From: Streptomyces sp. NBC_00690
GTDB taxonomy: Bacteria > Actinomycetota > Actinomycetes > Streptomycetales > Streptomycetaceae
Reading direction: 5' to 3'
NCBI RefSeq assembly: GCF_036226685.1
Contig: NZ_CP109010.1
Coordinates: 186,001-250,000, forward strand
Length of the DNA stretch: 64,000 bases
Made by a program: the position numbers and the translations under genes. This document shows, one piece after another, positions 15,481 through 22,331 of the stretch. The notes beneath the pieces are model-generated. The model worked only from the letters and a program-made list of their open reading frames with translations. It ran no database searches and was not told the origin of the DNA. Position 1 is the stretch's first letter, and each line of letters begins with the position of its first letter.

Positions 15481-17362
15481 GTGAACCGGCTGCGGTCCAG
15501 GCCCGGTCCAGCGTGGTCAAGCGCGGGTCGGTGATCGCGAGGGACCAGGCGGTGAAGGAGTGGACCGGGTAGCGGAGCCAGCGGACCGCCCCGATCGACG
15601 GCCGAGCCTTGGCGACCCTGCCGTCCTCACGGAGCTGGCGGCGGTGGATCAGCGAGGCGTACAGCTCCCACAGCACCATCCCCACGATGCTCATGGCAGC
15701 GAACGCCACCGCCTTCGGGGTGAAGTGCCAGTAGGTGATCTGCTCCGTCCAGATCCCCGCCTTCGCGTCCCAGACCCGGCTGCCGGGCACCGGCTCACCG
15801 GAGGCGTGCCAGAAGTTCATGACCGCAGCCCCGAGGGCGAAGACCCACGTGCTGACGCGGTAGAGGGTTCCGGCGTCACCGCCCTGCCGGGCCTGGTGGT
15901 ACATCCACCCCACGAACGCCGTACTGAGTTCCCACGCGGCGGCGAACAGGATCGTGAACGGAACGACCCAGCCGAGGATGTCCTCAGCGAACCCAGCCTG
16001 CCCCGTCCACGCGACGGCCATCGGAGCGGTGATCGGACCAATCACCATCAACCGCTCCGCATTGACCTTCACGAACTGCTTCACGCGGTCGGCCACCGCC
16101 GGCTTCCCCGCGCGGGCCACCGCGCGCAGCTCCCGGGCCTTCGCCTTGCGGGCCTCCTTCGCGTCCCGGCGCTCCTCAGCGGCGGTGTGCTTGAGGCGCT
16201 TGCGTTCCAGGGCCTGCTCGGTGCGGTCGGTCGCGCGCTTCATCCGTGCGGCGGCCTCGGCCACCATGTCGTCGGCGGCCTTCAGCGTGACCTCCGCGTC
16301 CGCTTCCCTCAACCGGGCCTGCGCCAACGCCTGCTCGGCTTCCGCGAGGTCCGCGTCCCGTTTGGTCCGGGCCACGGCCAGGAGGCGGCCAGCCTCCTGG
16401 CGGGCGGTGCGGGTCAGCCGCTCCGCGTCCTCAGCCGCCGTCGCCCGCAGCCGGCCGATGTCCTCCTCGGCCAGCGTCCGCGTACGCGCCGCATCCGCAC
16501 GCGACACCTCCCGCTCGCGGGCAGCGTCCTCACGCAACTCGGCAGCCGCCTTCTCAGCCCCAGCCTTCACCTGCGCGGCCTGGGCGTCCGCCCTCTCGCG
16601 CAGCCGGTCGACCTCGCCCCGCGCCCGCTCCACGAGCTGTTCGGCGTCGGTAGTAGCCCGGGTACGGGTCTGCGCCGCAGTGAGCTCCGCGCCAGCCACC
16701 AGCTCAGTGCGCACATTCTCCACGTCGGCGAGAATCTTCGCCGCGGCCTGCGCGGCCTCGGTGCGGACCTGCTCCGCCTGCGCGGCCGCCGTGGTGGTGA
16801 CCTCCTGCGCCTGGCGGCGCGCGTCGGCGAGCAACTGCTCGACAGTCGCATTGGCGCCGGCGAGGATCTGGTCGGCGTCGGCGGCCGCCGTCGCCGCGAC
16901 GGTGTCGGCCTGGCGGCGCGCGTCGGCGAGCAGCTGCTCGACAGTCGCGTCAGCGGCGGCGCGGACCTCGTGGGCGTCGGCGGCCGCGGTGGCGGCTTCC
17001 GTGCGGACCCGGTCGGCTTCCTTCATCGCGTCGGCGATGATCTGCGCCTGCTCAGCGTTGACCGCTTCGGTGAACGAGGAGGCCTCCGCACGGGCACCGT
17101 CCAGGAGCTCGTCGGCGCGGGCCTGGCTGTCGGTGAGGATGCGCATCGCGTCGTCGGCGGCCAGGTCCCGGAGGTCGGCGGCGCGGTCGACGGCGTCGGC
17201 CAGGATCGGGTCGGCCTCCACACGCAGCAGCGGCACGATCTCGGGGACGGCCTGGGCGGGGATAGGGGCCGGCGGCGTCGGCGACTTGGCTCGCCCGGTG
17301 GCGCGGGGCTTCGCGGCCGGGGCGGCCTGGCGCCTGCGGCGGGTGGTGGTCTTGGGGGCCAC
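14795..17362 (-). CDS. Coiled-coil plus DUF2637 membrane protein (SpdB-like)
   Basis: 855 residues from a GTG after GAGAGGAC. A Pro/basic start is followed by a very long Ala/Glu/Arg coiled coil (about 50-420). That coil holds a direct repeat ATVEQLLADARRQA at about 139 and 172 (33-residue period). Four membrane helices follow (about 438-455, 462-485, 503-520, 548-570) with the DUF2637 look (TAPMAVAWTGQ, then WELSTAFVGWMYHQAR). The end is an Arg/Pro/Thr-rich linker and a small helical winged-helix-like tail (LERTALDRLRTTNEPLNRTNIAKAV). Related spread proteins help plasmid movement across septa. The long coil fused to DUF2637 is notable. Confidence 0.7.
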   Translation of the reverse strand: MAPKTTTRRRRQAAPAAKPRATGRAKSPTPPAPIPAQAVPEIVPLLRVEADPILADAVDRAADLRDLAADDAMRILTDSQARADELLDGARAEASSFTEAVNAEQAQIIADAMKEADRVRTEAATAAADAHEVRAAADATVEQLLADARRQADTVAATAAADADQILAGANATVEQLLADARRQAQEVTTTAAAQAEQVRTEAAQAAAKILADVENVRTELVAGAELTAAQTRTRATTDAEQLVERARGEVDRLRERADAQAAQVKAGAEKAAAELREDAAREREVSRADAARTRTLAEEDIGRLRATAAEDAERLTRTARQEAGRLLAVARTKRDADLAEAEQALAQARLREADAEVTLKAADDMVAEAAARMKRATDRTEQALERKRLKHTAAEERRDAKEARKAKARELRAVARAGKPAVADRVKQFVKVNAERLMVIGPITAPMAVAWTGQAGFAEDILGWVVPFTILFAAAWELSTAFVGWMYHQARQGGDAGTLYRVSTWVFALGAAVMNFWHASGEPVPGSRVWDAKAGIWTEQITYWHFTPKAVAFAAMSIVGMVLWELYASLIHRRQLREDGRVAKARPSIGAVRWLRYPVHSFTAWSLAITDPRLTTLDRAWTAAGSQLADRKAVRTGLALHRVVVPRISADDHGPAAIPTVLTLTRTDRNGPLESLVPVRPVQPGGYPVRSGPCDRNAVHGPVRTAGATDRTGGPALALEAGPAGPQSADLPTGPGPDRGPRTVPAAQGASAARGVTVRTADAAPGPQEPDRTGPVVQEAPEGVCGPDRGEDGGPDLTVITLTDLERTALDRLRTTNEPLNRTNIAKAVRTEGGSIATDRAGQIAVALKQHTAT

Positions 17363-17533
17363 AGTGGCGTCCTCTCTCTTCTTCTATGTGTTGGCGCCTC
17401 CGTCCAAGAGGCCACCGCGTCGGTAGGGTCGTGACCAGGCCCTCCGAAGCCCCGGCAACTCTCATGCCGAGGACTCGGAGGGCCGTCGCGTGCAGGGCTT
17501 CGGGCTGTTCCCGATCTGCGGCCATGGCAAAAG

Positions 17534-17563
17534 CGGTCGGCCCGCCCCCCGGGCGGCCGACCG
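17534..17563. terminator. Hairpin between two transfer-operon genes
   Basis: 13-bp stem with a single bulged C (CGGTCGGCC...GGCCGACCG) and a short loop, in the 269-bp gap 17363-17631. The rest of that gap holds no convincing gene. Confidence 0.5.
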
Positions 17564-17631
17564 GGGTGAACAGCACGGGGCGGGAAGCGAGCTGGATTCG
17601 GTTGGTTCCGGCTCCCGCCGGGCGGGCGCGA

Positions 17632-17820
17632 TCAGCTCCCGAAGAGCGGCGCGCCGTGGCGGTCCTCGCCCGCCCACTCCTCCGCGATGACGTGGAGGGC
17701 GGTGCGCCAGCTGCCCCGGTAGTCCTGCGGCCCGTACGGCGGGATGTCGCTACCGAAGATGGCGAACATGGACTCCTGGGCGGCGGCTTCCGTGCCGGGC
17801 TGGGACAAGGTCGTGGCCAT
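17632..17820 (-). CDS. Small hypothetical protein
   Basis: 62 residues from the ATG at 17820, preceded by GGGAGG. It begins MATTLSQPGTEAAAQESMFAIFG and continues PPYGPQDYRGSWRTALHVIAEEW. It looks like a compact helical protein with aromatic residues. Not recognised. It sits between whiB and the DUF2637 gene and has hairpins on both sides. Confidence 0.5.
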   Translation of the reverse strand: MATTLSQPGTEAAAQESMFAIFGSDIPPYGPQDYRGSWRTALHVIAEEWAGEDRHGAPLFGS

Positions 17821-17865
17821 GGGGCCTCCCTCGACTCGCGGGCCGGGCTGTCCGGCTCCCCACAG

Positions 17866-17914
17866 CTCCGCCCGTCCGCGCACCCGAGAGATGCCGGGGC
17901 GGGGACGGGCGGAG
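17866..17914. terminator. Intercistronic hairpin after whiB-like gene
   Basis: Perfect 12-bp stem CTCCGCCCGTCC/GGACGGGCGGAG with a 25-nt loop, 20 bp after the WhiB stop. Confidence 0.45.
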
Positions 17915-17934
17915 GAGGCAGCTGGCAGACCGGA

Positions 17935-18246
17935 TCAAGCAGCGTCGCGGGAACGCCCCCGTGCGGCGCGGCGCTTCAGGCGACGGCGCTCGTCCTCGCC
18001 GAGTCCGCCCCAGACACCGTGTTCCTGGCCGTTCTCGAGTGCCCACGTCAAGCAGGTGTCCATGACCGGGCACCGACGGCACACGGACTTGGCTTCCTCG
18101 GTCTGCAAAACCGCCAGGCCGTTGGTGCCGATAGGGAAGAACAGCTCGGGGTCCTCGGTGGCGCAGGCGCCGCGGGCACGCCAGTCGGTGTTGACCGGCA
18201 GGTCGGCGGAGGGTGCGTAGGTGGTGCGTACGATGGAGCGATTCAT
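17935..18246 (-). CDS. WhiB-like iron-sulfur transcriptional regulator
   Basis: 103 residues from the ATG at 18246 (GGAGGCCCTC upstream). Four conserved cysteines: one in ARGACATEDPELFFP, then CRRCPVMDTC (C-x2-C-x5-C). These ligate a 4Fe-4S cluster in this actinobacterial family. The GVWGGLGEDERR turn and a basic tail (RRRLKRRAARGR) for DNA contact complete the fold. WhiB-like proteins usually partner with the main sigma factor. This one lies in the middle of the transfer operon and may be an element-specific regulator. Longer readings upstream are not supported. Confidence 0.9.
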   Translation of the reverse strand: MNRSIVRTTYAPSADLPVNTDWRARGACATEDPELFFPIGTNGLAVLQTEEAKSVCRRCPVMDTCLTWALENGQEHGVWGGLGEDERRRLKRRAARGRSRDAA

Positions 18247-18274
18247 GAGGGCCTCCCAAAGGGTCCAGGTTCGA

Positions 18275-18306
18275 AACAGCCCCGGGGCGGCCACCCCGGG
18301 GCTGTT
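18275..18306. terminator. Intercistronic hairpin upstream of whiB-like gene
   Basis: Perfect 13-bp stem (AACAGCCCCGGGG) with loop CGGCCA, 28 bp after the stop at 18335 and 28 bp before the WhiB start. Confidence 0.55.
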
Positions 18307-18334
18307 CACGTGACGCGGCAGCAGACGGAACGGG

Positions 18335-18511
18335 TCAGGGCTTGCGCAGCACGCGGGCCCGGGCGGCGTGGTGATCAGCCCGCTCGAGGTAGTGGTCGAC
18401 CGAGGCGCTCGCCTCGCGCTCATCGGTGCTGATGACGCGGGCGGCGCGCCGAGTGGCCTCGGCGGCCAACTCCTCGTGCTCGGCGGCCCGCTGCTCACGG
18501 CTACGGCTCAT
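18335..18511 (-). CDS. Small charged helical protein
   Basis: 58 residues from the ATG at 18511 with AGGAGGAGG upstream. Almost wholly helical and rich in Glu, Arg, Ala and His (REQRAAEHEELAAEATRRAA, DHYLERADHHAARAR). No motif recognised. Strong ribosome site and steady codon bias support it as real. Confidence 0.55.
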   Translation of the reverse strand: MSRSREQRAAEHEELAAEATRRAARVISTDEREASASVDHYLERADHHAARARVLRKP

Positions 18512-18557
18512 CGGGTTCCTCCTCCTGGTGGCGGGCCGGACTGTCCGGCTCCCCGCA

Positions 18558-18602
18558 CGCCCGCGCCCCACCACCCCGGTTGCGGGTGGTGGGGCGCGGG
18601 CG
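18558..18602. terminator. Intercistronic hairpin, 19-bp stem
   Basis: The longest of the series: a perfect 19-bp stem with loop CGGTTGC, 17 bp after the stop at 18620 and 46 bp before the next start. Confidence 0.65.
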
Positions 18603-18619
18603 ACAGGCAGCGGACAGGC

Positions 18620-18805
18620 TCAGCGGCAGCGCTCAGACCAGGGGCGCTGCTGGTGCGCGTCCTGGGCCTTCTCAAACGCGGTCCACAGCTGCTGCCCGGC
18701 TCCGCAGCGGCGGCTACCGACACAGTTCTTGCAGTTCTTCGCGTGGGTGCTGTCGGCGTCCGCCGCAGCCATGTAGCGCTGGTAAATGGGGTCCTTCTTA
18801 GCCAT
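18620..18805 (-). CDS. Small Cys-containing protein (paralogue A)
   Basis: 61 residues. Pattern KKDPIYQRYMAAADADSTH, then NCKNC, then RRCGAGQQLWTAFEKAQDAH. The same plan (KK, YxRYM, STH, CxxC, xxCxxGxxxxxxF) recurs in the protein at 19131-19316, so the two are paralogues. Three or four cysteines could bind a metal. Its ATG overlaps the end of the upstream frame by 8 bp, suggesting coupling. Function unknown. Confidence 0.6.
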   Translation of the reverse strand: MAKKDPIYQRYMAAADADSTHAKNCKNCVGSRRCGAGQQLWTAFEKAQDAHQQRPWSERCR

Positions 18806-19070
18806 CGCTGTCTCGTCTCTTCAGGCGTGGGTGGATGTCAGTGAGGTGGTGGCCGGCCTCCCACACCGCGGCAGCCGCAGACGCTGCGGCCGCCAGGAGT
18901 GCGCGGGTTCTGGGATGGGCCAGGCCATAGGAACGGGCCGCCCTGGCCGCGGCGTGCTGCGCGGCGCGGGCGGCCCGTATATGGGTGGGGATCAGAGGTC
19001 GTCCGGGAGGCAGAAGGCGCAGCAGTCGGCGCTGTCGTTGTTGACGCACGAGCACTCGGGGCACGTCCAC
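18798..19070 (-). CDS. Small Ala/His-rich helical protein, start uncertain
   Basis: 90 residues if the GTG at 19070 is used, but the first 25 residues overlap the zinc-finger gene in another frame and look like its shadow. Natural codon bias begins near LIPTHIRAARAAQHAAARAAR, where a CTG codon overlaps the TGA of the zinc-finger gene (18992-18995). The true start may therefore be non-standard or coupled. The rest is helical (TRALLAAAASAAAAVWEAGHH). Not recognised. Confidence 0.45.
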   Translation of the reverse strand: MDVPRVLVRQQRQRRLLRLLPPGRPLIPTHIRAARAAQHAAARAARSYGLAHPRTRALLAAAASAAAAVWEAGHHLTDIHPRLKRRDSDG

Positions 19071-19108
19071 GACCGGAGGGCCTGGATCAGACGGTGGAGG
19101 GTCGACAT
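18992..19108 (-). CDS. 38-residue protein with RanBP2-type zinc finger
   Basis: Very short gene: ATG at 19108, TGA at 18992-18994. A helix (STLHRLIQALR) is followed by a segment that fits the RanBP2-type zinc finger exactly: W-x-C-x2-C-x3-N-x6-C-x2-C. The downstream frame starts at its stop codon. In eukaryotes such fingers bind RNA or ubiquitin. In bacteria they are small and uncharacterised, and the role here is unknown. It lies 22 bp after paralogue B in the same operon. Confidence 0.6.
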   Translation of the reverse strand: MSTLHRLIQALRSWTCPECSCVNNDSADCCAFCLPDDL

Positions 19109-19130
19109 CAGCGGGTCCTTCCGAGGGTGT

Positions 19131-19316
19131 TCAGCGGCGGGGCTGGCGGGCTTCGTAGGCGTCCTGGAGTCGGGCGAAGCGTTCGTGGATCGGCGCCCCG
19201 ACCGTGCATGGGCGGCCGTCCTGGCAGGCCGGGCAGCCGCCGAGATGGGTGGTGGAGTCCTGGAACGCCTTCATGTAGCGGACGTACAGGTCATCCGTGC
19301 CGGGCTTCTTGGTCAT
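19131..19316 (-). CDS. Small Cys-containing protein (paralogue B)
   Basis: 61 residues from the ATG at 19316, which overlaps the TGA of the upstream 31-residue gene (ATGA). Same plan as paralogue A at 18620-18805: TKKPGTDDLYVRYMKAFQDSTTH, CPAC, CTVGAPIHERFARLQDAYEA. Possible metal-binding small protein. The pair arose by duplication within the operon. Confidence 0.6.
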   Translation of the reverse strand: MTKKPGTDDLYVRYMKAFQDSTTHLGGCPACQDGRPCTVGAPIHERFARLQDAYEARQPRR

Positions 19317-19408
19317 CGGCGGTTGTTCTCCGACTTCTTGTTCTGCTCGGCGTTCTTCCGCCGCAACTCCGCCCACTGCTCGTCGGTCAGCCAGGTGATG
19401 GTGTTCAC
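19313..19408 (-). CDS. 31-residue coupled small protein
   Basis: Starts at GTG 19408, overlapping the TGA of the zinc-ribbon gene (GTGA), and its own TGA overlaps the next ATG (ATGA). Sequence VNTITWLTDEQWAELRRKNAEQ then a Lys/Asn/Arg tail. The two 4-base overlaps argue that it is translated. Unknown function. Confidence 0.5.
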   Translation of the reverse strand: MNTITWLTDEQWAELRRKNAEQNKKSENNRR

Positions 19409-19860
19409 CGGACCCCCAACCCGTTGCACGAGCCACAGGACTGCCATGTCTTGCGGGTCACGCCGCCGGAGCTCGTGTCGACCGTTTCCCCGCCCGTGCC
19501 CTGGCACTCAGGGCACGCCACACCCGCCTGAACGTTGATCCGGCCCCTCATCGCCGCGAGGGTGCGCGGCGCGCGACGACCGGCCCGGGCCGCGTGGTGA
19601 TCGCCGTCAGCGACCAAGCGCCGGACCAGCTGGTGGAACTGGGCCTCGGGCTCCGACTCGTAGCCATCGCCGTCATCGCCAGCAGTGTCCTCTTCCTGCT
19701 GGATCTCCTGGCCCGTCCACGGCCGCGCCCCGACGGGCAGGAGGAGGGAGGGGTGGGGGAGCGGGGGCTGCGGCGGGTTGGTGGGCCGTTCATGCTGCGG
19801 CTCCGGCTCACCGGTGAACGTGGTGACGGCCGTACCCGGCCGTGACAGAATTCCTTGCAC
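19405..19860 (-). CDS. Zinc-ribbon (DnaJ-type CxxCxGxG) protein
   Basis: 151 residues from a GTG after GGGAGA. The N-terminal 75 residues are Pro-rich and probably disordered. A helix follows (AQFHQLVRRLVADGDHHAARAGRRA), then MRGRINVQAGVACPECQGTGG ... CGSCNGLG. These two CxxCxGxG-like knuckles form a DnaJ-type zinc ribbon. It is the first gene of a chain of overlapping small genes. Likely nucleic-acid or protein binding; nothing more specific. Confidence 0.6.
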   Translation of the reverse strand: MQGILSRPGTAVTTFTGEPEPQHERPTNPPQPPLPHPSLLLPVGARPWTGQEIQQEEDTAGDDGDGYESEPEAQFHQLVRRLVADGDHHAARAGRRAPRTLAAMRGRINVQAGVACPECQGTGGETVDTSSGGVTRKTWQSCGSCNGLGVR

Positions 19861-19891
19861 AGGTGTTCTCCCTTTGCTGGGTGCCTGTAGC

Positions 19892-19925
19892 GCGCCGTCC
19901 GGGAGGTCAGAGTCTTGGACGGCGC
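19892..19925. terminator. Intercistronic hairpin
   Basis: 9-bp stem GCGCCGTCC/GGACGGCGC with a 16-nt loop in the gap between the sigma-like gene and the zinc-ribbon gene. Confidence 0.4.
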
Positions 19926-20012
19926 ACCTGCGTTCGGGGCGTCCTGTAGCCCCACGCCGTCCCCGGCCCATCTCACGTGGGCTGGGGGCGACATGCAGAA
20001 CAGGAGGCCCGG

Positions 20013-20357
20013 TCAGGCCGCCACGACCGTCGGGTAGACAGCGACCGCAGACGGCAGAGCGCCCAGCGGCGCCGGGGGCATCCAGTGGACTCCCGGCAGA
20101 TCCAACCCGCACGGCAGCTCTCGATGCTGGGATGCCTCCAGAGCAGCGAGCTCCTGGTCCAAGAGGCCAGTCAGGACCGACCACGCGTGCTCAGGCTCCG
20201 GCAGGACCAGCAGCTGCAAGGCACGCAGCCAAACGTCCTGCATCACGTCGTCAATGTCCGCAACTGGATCCGCGCCCATGTCAGCGAGCCGCTCGGCAGC
20301 CACCGCAGCGAGCCGCGCGGAGTATGAGGTGTAGAGGGTGGCAAGGGTGGTGCGCAT
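20013..20357 (-). CDS. Sigma-70 region-2-like small protein
   Basis: 114 residues from the ATG at 20357 after GAGGAGA. The first 55 residues fit region 2 of sigma-70 factors (LYTSYSARLAAVAAERLADMG, then DIDDVMQDVWLRAL). Region 4 (the -35 binding part) is absent; the tail is Pro/Ala-rich. A region-2-only protein may bind core polymerase without full promoter recognition, or be a decayed sigma factor. Position near the head of the leftward operon suggests regulation. Confidence 0.55.
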   Translation of the reverse strand: MRTTLATLYTSYSARLAAVAAERLADMGADPVADIDDVMQDVWLRALQLLVLPEPEHAWSVLTGLLDQELAALEASQHRELPCGLDLPGVHWMPPAPLGALPSAVAVYPTVVAA

Positions 20358-20392
20358 CGGGATCTCCTCAGGTGGCAGGGCATGAAGAACAG

Positions 20393-20417
20393 CCCCGGGG
20401 AGGCGGTCTCCCAGGGG
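20393..20417. terminator. Intercistronic hairpin (imperfect)
   Basis: CCCCGGGGAG/CTCCCAGGGG, 9 of 10 pairs, 5-nt loop, 24 bp after the stop at 20442. Confidence 0.4.
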
Positions 20418-20441
20418 CGTGGTCATTCGTGAGGTGGGTTC

Positions 20442-21056
20442 TTACCGGGGCTTCGGCTCGTAGAGGGCCCGGGTGAGCAGGGTGAGCCGGCTGTCGATCT
20501 CGGCCCGCTCGAACGGAGTCAGGCGGGGGTGAACCTGGCGCAGCGTGGCAGCCAGTTCATCGCGCAACCGCTGGGCGTTGGTGTGCTGCGCCGCCGGGAG
20601 TGTCGTGTTCCAGTCGGCTACGCGCCCGGCCGGTGTGCGCTTCGCACGGGCCTGGAGGGTCTGGTTCGTCTGCCGGCTGAACGTCTTTGGCAGCACAGCG
20701 GTCGGCTGGCGGGAGCCCGCTTCTTTGATCGCGTCGGCGAGGGCTTGGAACCATTGGCTGGGCGTGATGTCGAACTCGACGCGCCGGTTGCTGCCCCTGC
20801 ATCGGCGGGGGTTGGTCGTGGTCTCTGCGCGGGTGGTGTGGTGGGGGACGAGTTTCTGGACTCGGCTTCGAATCCCGGTAATCGGGACCCAGGTCTGGCA
20901 GTCCGGGCAGACGAGGACCGCTTTCAGCGGCTCCCGAAGGTCAATGTGCGCCGGGCTGATCTTGGAGAGTTTGATGGTGGGGTGGCAGCTGACGTTCTTC
21001 GTGTGGGTGCGGGTCGGCCGCTTCTTGGCCTTGGGCATGACGAACTGGGTGGTCAT
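20442..21056 (-). CDS. Hypothetical protein, first gene of leftward transfer block
   Basis: 204 residues from the ATG at 21056 after GAGGAGA. The N-terminus is basic (MPKAKKRPTRTHTKN). A zinc-like pair (CPDC) lies in LVCPDCQTWVPITGIRSRV and another Cys in RRCRGSNRRVEFD. The C-terminal half is helical (LRDELAATLRQVHPRL, FERAEIDSRLTLLTRAL). Not recognised. It is the first gene after the divergent control region with three KorSA-like operators, so it should show repressor-controlled expression. Confidence 0.55.
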   Translation of the reverse strand: MTTQFVMPKAKKRPTRTHTKNVSCHPTIKLSKISPAHIDLREPLKAVLVCPDCQTWVPITGIRSRVQKLVPHHTTRAETTTNPRRCRGSNRRVEFDITPSQWFQALADAIKEAGSRQPTAVLPKTFSRQTNQTLQARAKRTPAGRVADWNTTLPAAQHTNAQRLRDELAATLRQVHPRLTPFERAEIDSRLTLLTRALYEPKPR

Positions 21057-21315
21057 GGGGATCTCCTCGCGGACGAAGGCGAAGGGCTGAGGAAGGGAGT
21101 GGCTGCGTCGTGGTGCTCTCTCCGCCCGCCAGGCCACACGGAAGGTCCCGCCGTCCTGGAGGACAGACAGCGCACAGGCGCTGCATGCAGCAGAGAGGTC
21201 GAGGACCAGGGGCGATTTGGTGTTGCTATCCCGCCCTGCCACCCCACGAAGGGCAGACGATCTACTCCGCCCGCCTCTGGCGAGACGGACGACCTACTGC
21301 GGTGGTGCAGACAGA

Positions 21316-21327
21316 TCACACCTGTGA
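21316..21327. promoter_or_regulatory. Palindrome TCACACCTGTGA
   Basis: 5-bp arms around a CC centre, immediately left of the first large operator. Possible site for another regulator. Confidence 0.25.
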
Positions 21328-21328
21328 A

Positions 21329-21364
21329 CGGTCCTGCAACTTCCCTGGGGAAGTTGCAGGACCG
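21329..21364. promoter_or_regulatory. Operator 1: 36-bp near-perfect palindrome
   Basis: 17-bp arms (CGGTCCTGCAACTTCCC and its complement) around a TG centre. The core CTTCCC-TG-GGGAAG-type sequence recurs at 21397 and 21442. It lies upstream of the leftward transfer block and is the largest of the three sites. Confidence 0.75.
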
Positions 21365-21396
21365 AAGTTACGCCCCCTCCCGGACGCCCGTCAAGG

Positions 21397-21410
21397 CTTC
21401 CCCAGGGAAG
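21397..21410. promoter_or_regulatory. Operator 2: CTTCCC-CA-GGGAAG
   Basis: Perfect 6-bp arms identical to the core of operators 1 and 3. Centres of sites 1, 2 and 3 are about 57 and 45 bp apart. Confidence 0.7.
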
Positions 21411-21441
21411 TGGCGCCTAATACGCGACGTCCGACACGACA

Positions 21442-21455
21442 CTTCCCTGGGGAAG
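21442..21455. promoter_or_regulatory. Operator 3: CTTCCC-TG-GGGAAG, overlapping repressor promoter
   Basis: Ends 5 bp before a TATGGT -10-like hexamer at 21461-21466, itself 6 bp before the GntR start codon. Repressor bound here would block its own promoter, giving autoregulation. The transcript would have almost no leader. Confidence 0.7.
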
Positions 21456-21460
21456 CTGTG

Positions 21461-21466
21461 TATGGT
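21461..21466 (+). promoter_or_regulatory. Putative -10 (TATGGT) of GntR gene
   Basis: Hexamer 6 bp upstream of the ATG at 21473, right after operator 3. No clear -35 is seen. Confidence 0.35.
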
Positions 21467-21472
21467 GGCCTC

Positions 21473-22300
21473 ATGACGCCGACGACACCTCGCAAATCGC
21501 GAGTCACAGAGATCGCCGACGATCTGCGGACCCAGATTGAGACTTCGCAGATCGCCCCCGGCAGTCGCCTGCCGTCGACACGCCAGCTAGCCGAGCAGTA
21601 CGGGGCCGGAGAGGAGACAATCCGCTTGGCCATCGCCATGCTCAAAGCGACTGGCATCGTTCGGGCCCACCAAGGGAAGGGCGTCTTCGCACGGGATAAG
21701 CCACCCCTCAAGCGCAACGGGATGGACCGATACGACCGCGCGAACTGGCTCGACCAGGACGATGCTGTCGCCTTCGTCGTCGACCGCATCGCTAGCGGCG
21801 AGGCATACCGGCTCACCGACCAGGCCAACGAGGTCGACCCCGCATTCCCCGCCACACCAGAGATCGCCGAGGCACTCGGCGTCAAACCCGGCGCGCAAGT
21901 AGTAGCCCGGCGGCGTCTGGTGAAGGACGCTCAAGGCAAACCTACTCACGAGCTGACCAGTTACTACCGACCCGAGCATGTCGAAGGCACCAAGCTCATG
22001 GACCCCGCCCCTGGCCCTGCCGGGAAGGGGGGCGGCTTCCGGGTGATGCACGAGCAAGGCCTCTCACCCGAGTGGCTGGACGAGGAACTGCTTGCCCGTA
22101 TCCCAACAGCGTCCGAAGCCAGCCGTCTTGGCATCTCTACCGGGCAGCCCGTGGTCGAACTCCATCGCACCACCGCGACGGACGACGGCACCGTCATCGA
22201 GTACGCCGTGGGGATACACATCGCCTCACGCTTCACCTGGCACTACCGCTTCCGTTTCCCTGACTCCAACCCCAGCCGGCAGACGCCCACAGACCAGTGA
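21473..22300 (+). CDS. GntR-family repressor, KorSA-like
   Basis: 275 residues. N-terminal GntR winged helix (residues 8-70): RVTEIADDLRTQIETSQIAPGSRLPSTRQLAEQYG, then ETIRLAIAMLKATGIVRAHQGKGVFA. The C-terminal half fits a UTRA effector domain (IAEALGVKPGAQVVARRRLV, HELTSYYRPEH, ARIPTASEASRLGISTGQPVVELHRTT). KorSA of pSAM2 and relatives repress replication and transfer genes of Streptomyces integrative elements. Here the gene diverges from the transfer block and has three matching operators upstream. It probably controls both directions. Confidence 0.85.
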   Translation: MTPTTPRKSRVTEIADDLRTQIETSQIAPGSRLPSTRQLAEQYGAGEETIRLAIAMLKATGIVRAHQGKGVFARDKPPLKRNGMDRYDRANWLDQDDAVAFVVDRIASGEAYRLTDQANEVDPAFPATPEIAEALGVKPGAQVVARRRLVKDAQGKPTHELTSYYRPEHVEGTKLMDPAPGPAGKGGGFRVMHEQGLSPEWLDEELLARIPTASEASRLGISTGQPVVELHRTTATDDGTVIEYAVGIHIASRFTWHYRFRFPDSNPSRQTPTDQ

Positions 22301-22331
22301 CCGTCAGACACAGCAGCAGATTGGAAGTCGG

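Noticed and set aside
15560..17434. Long plus-strand frame opposite the coiled-coil/DUF2637 gene
   Set aside because: Shadow of the Ala/Glu-rich coil; no start site or domain.
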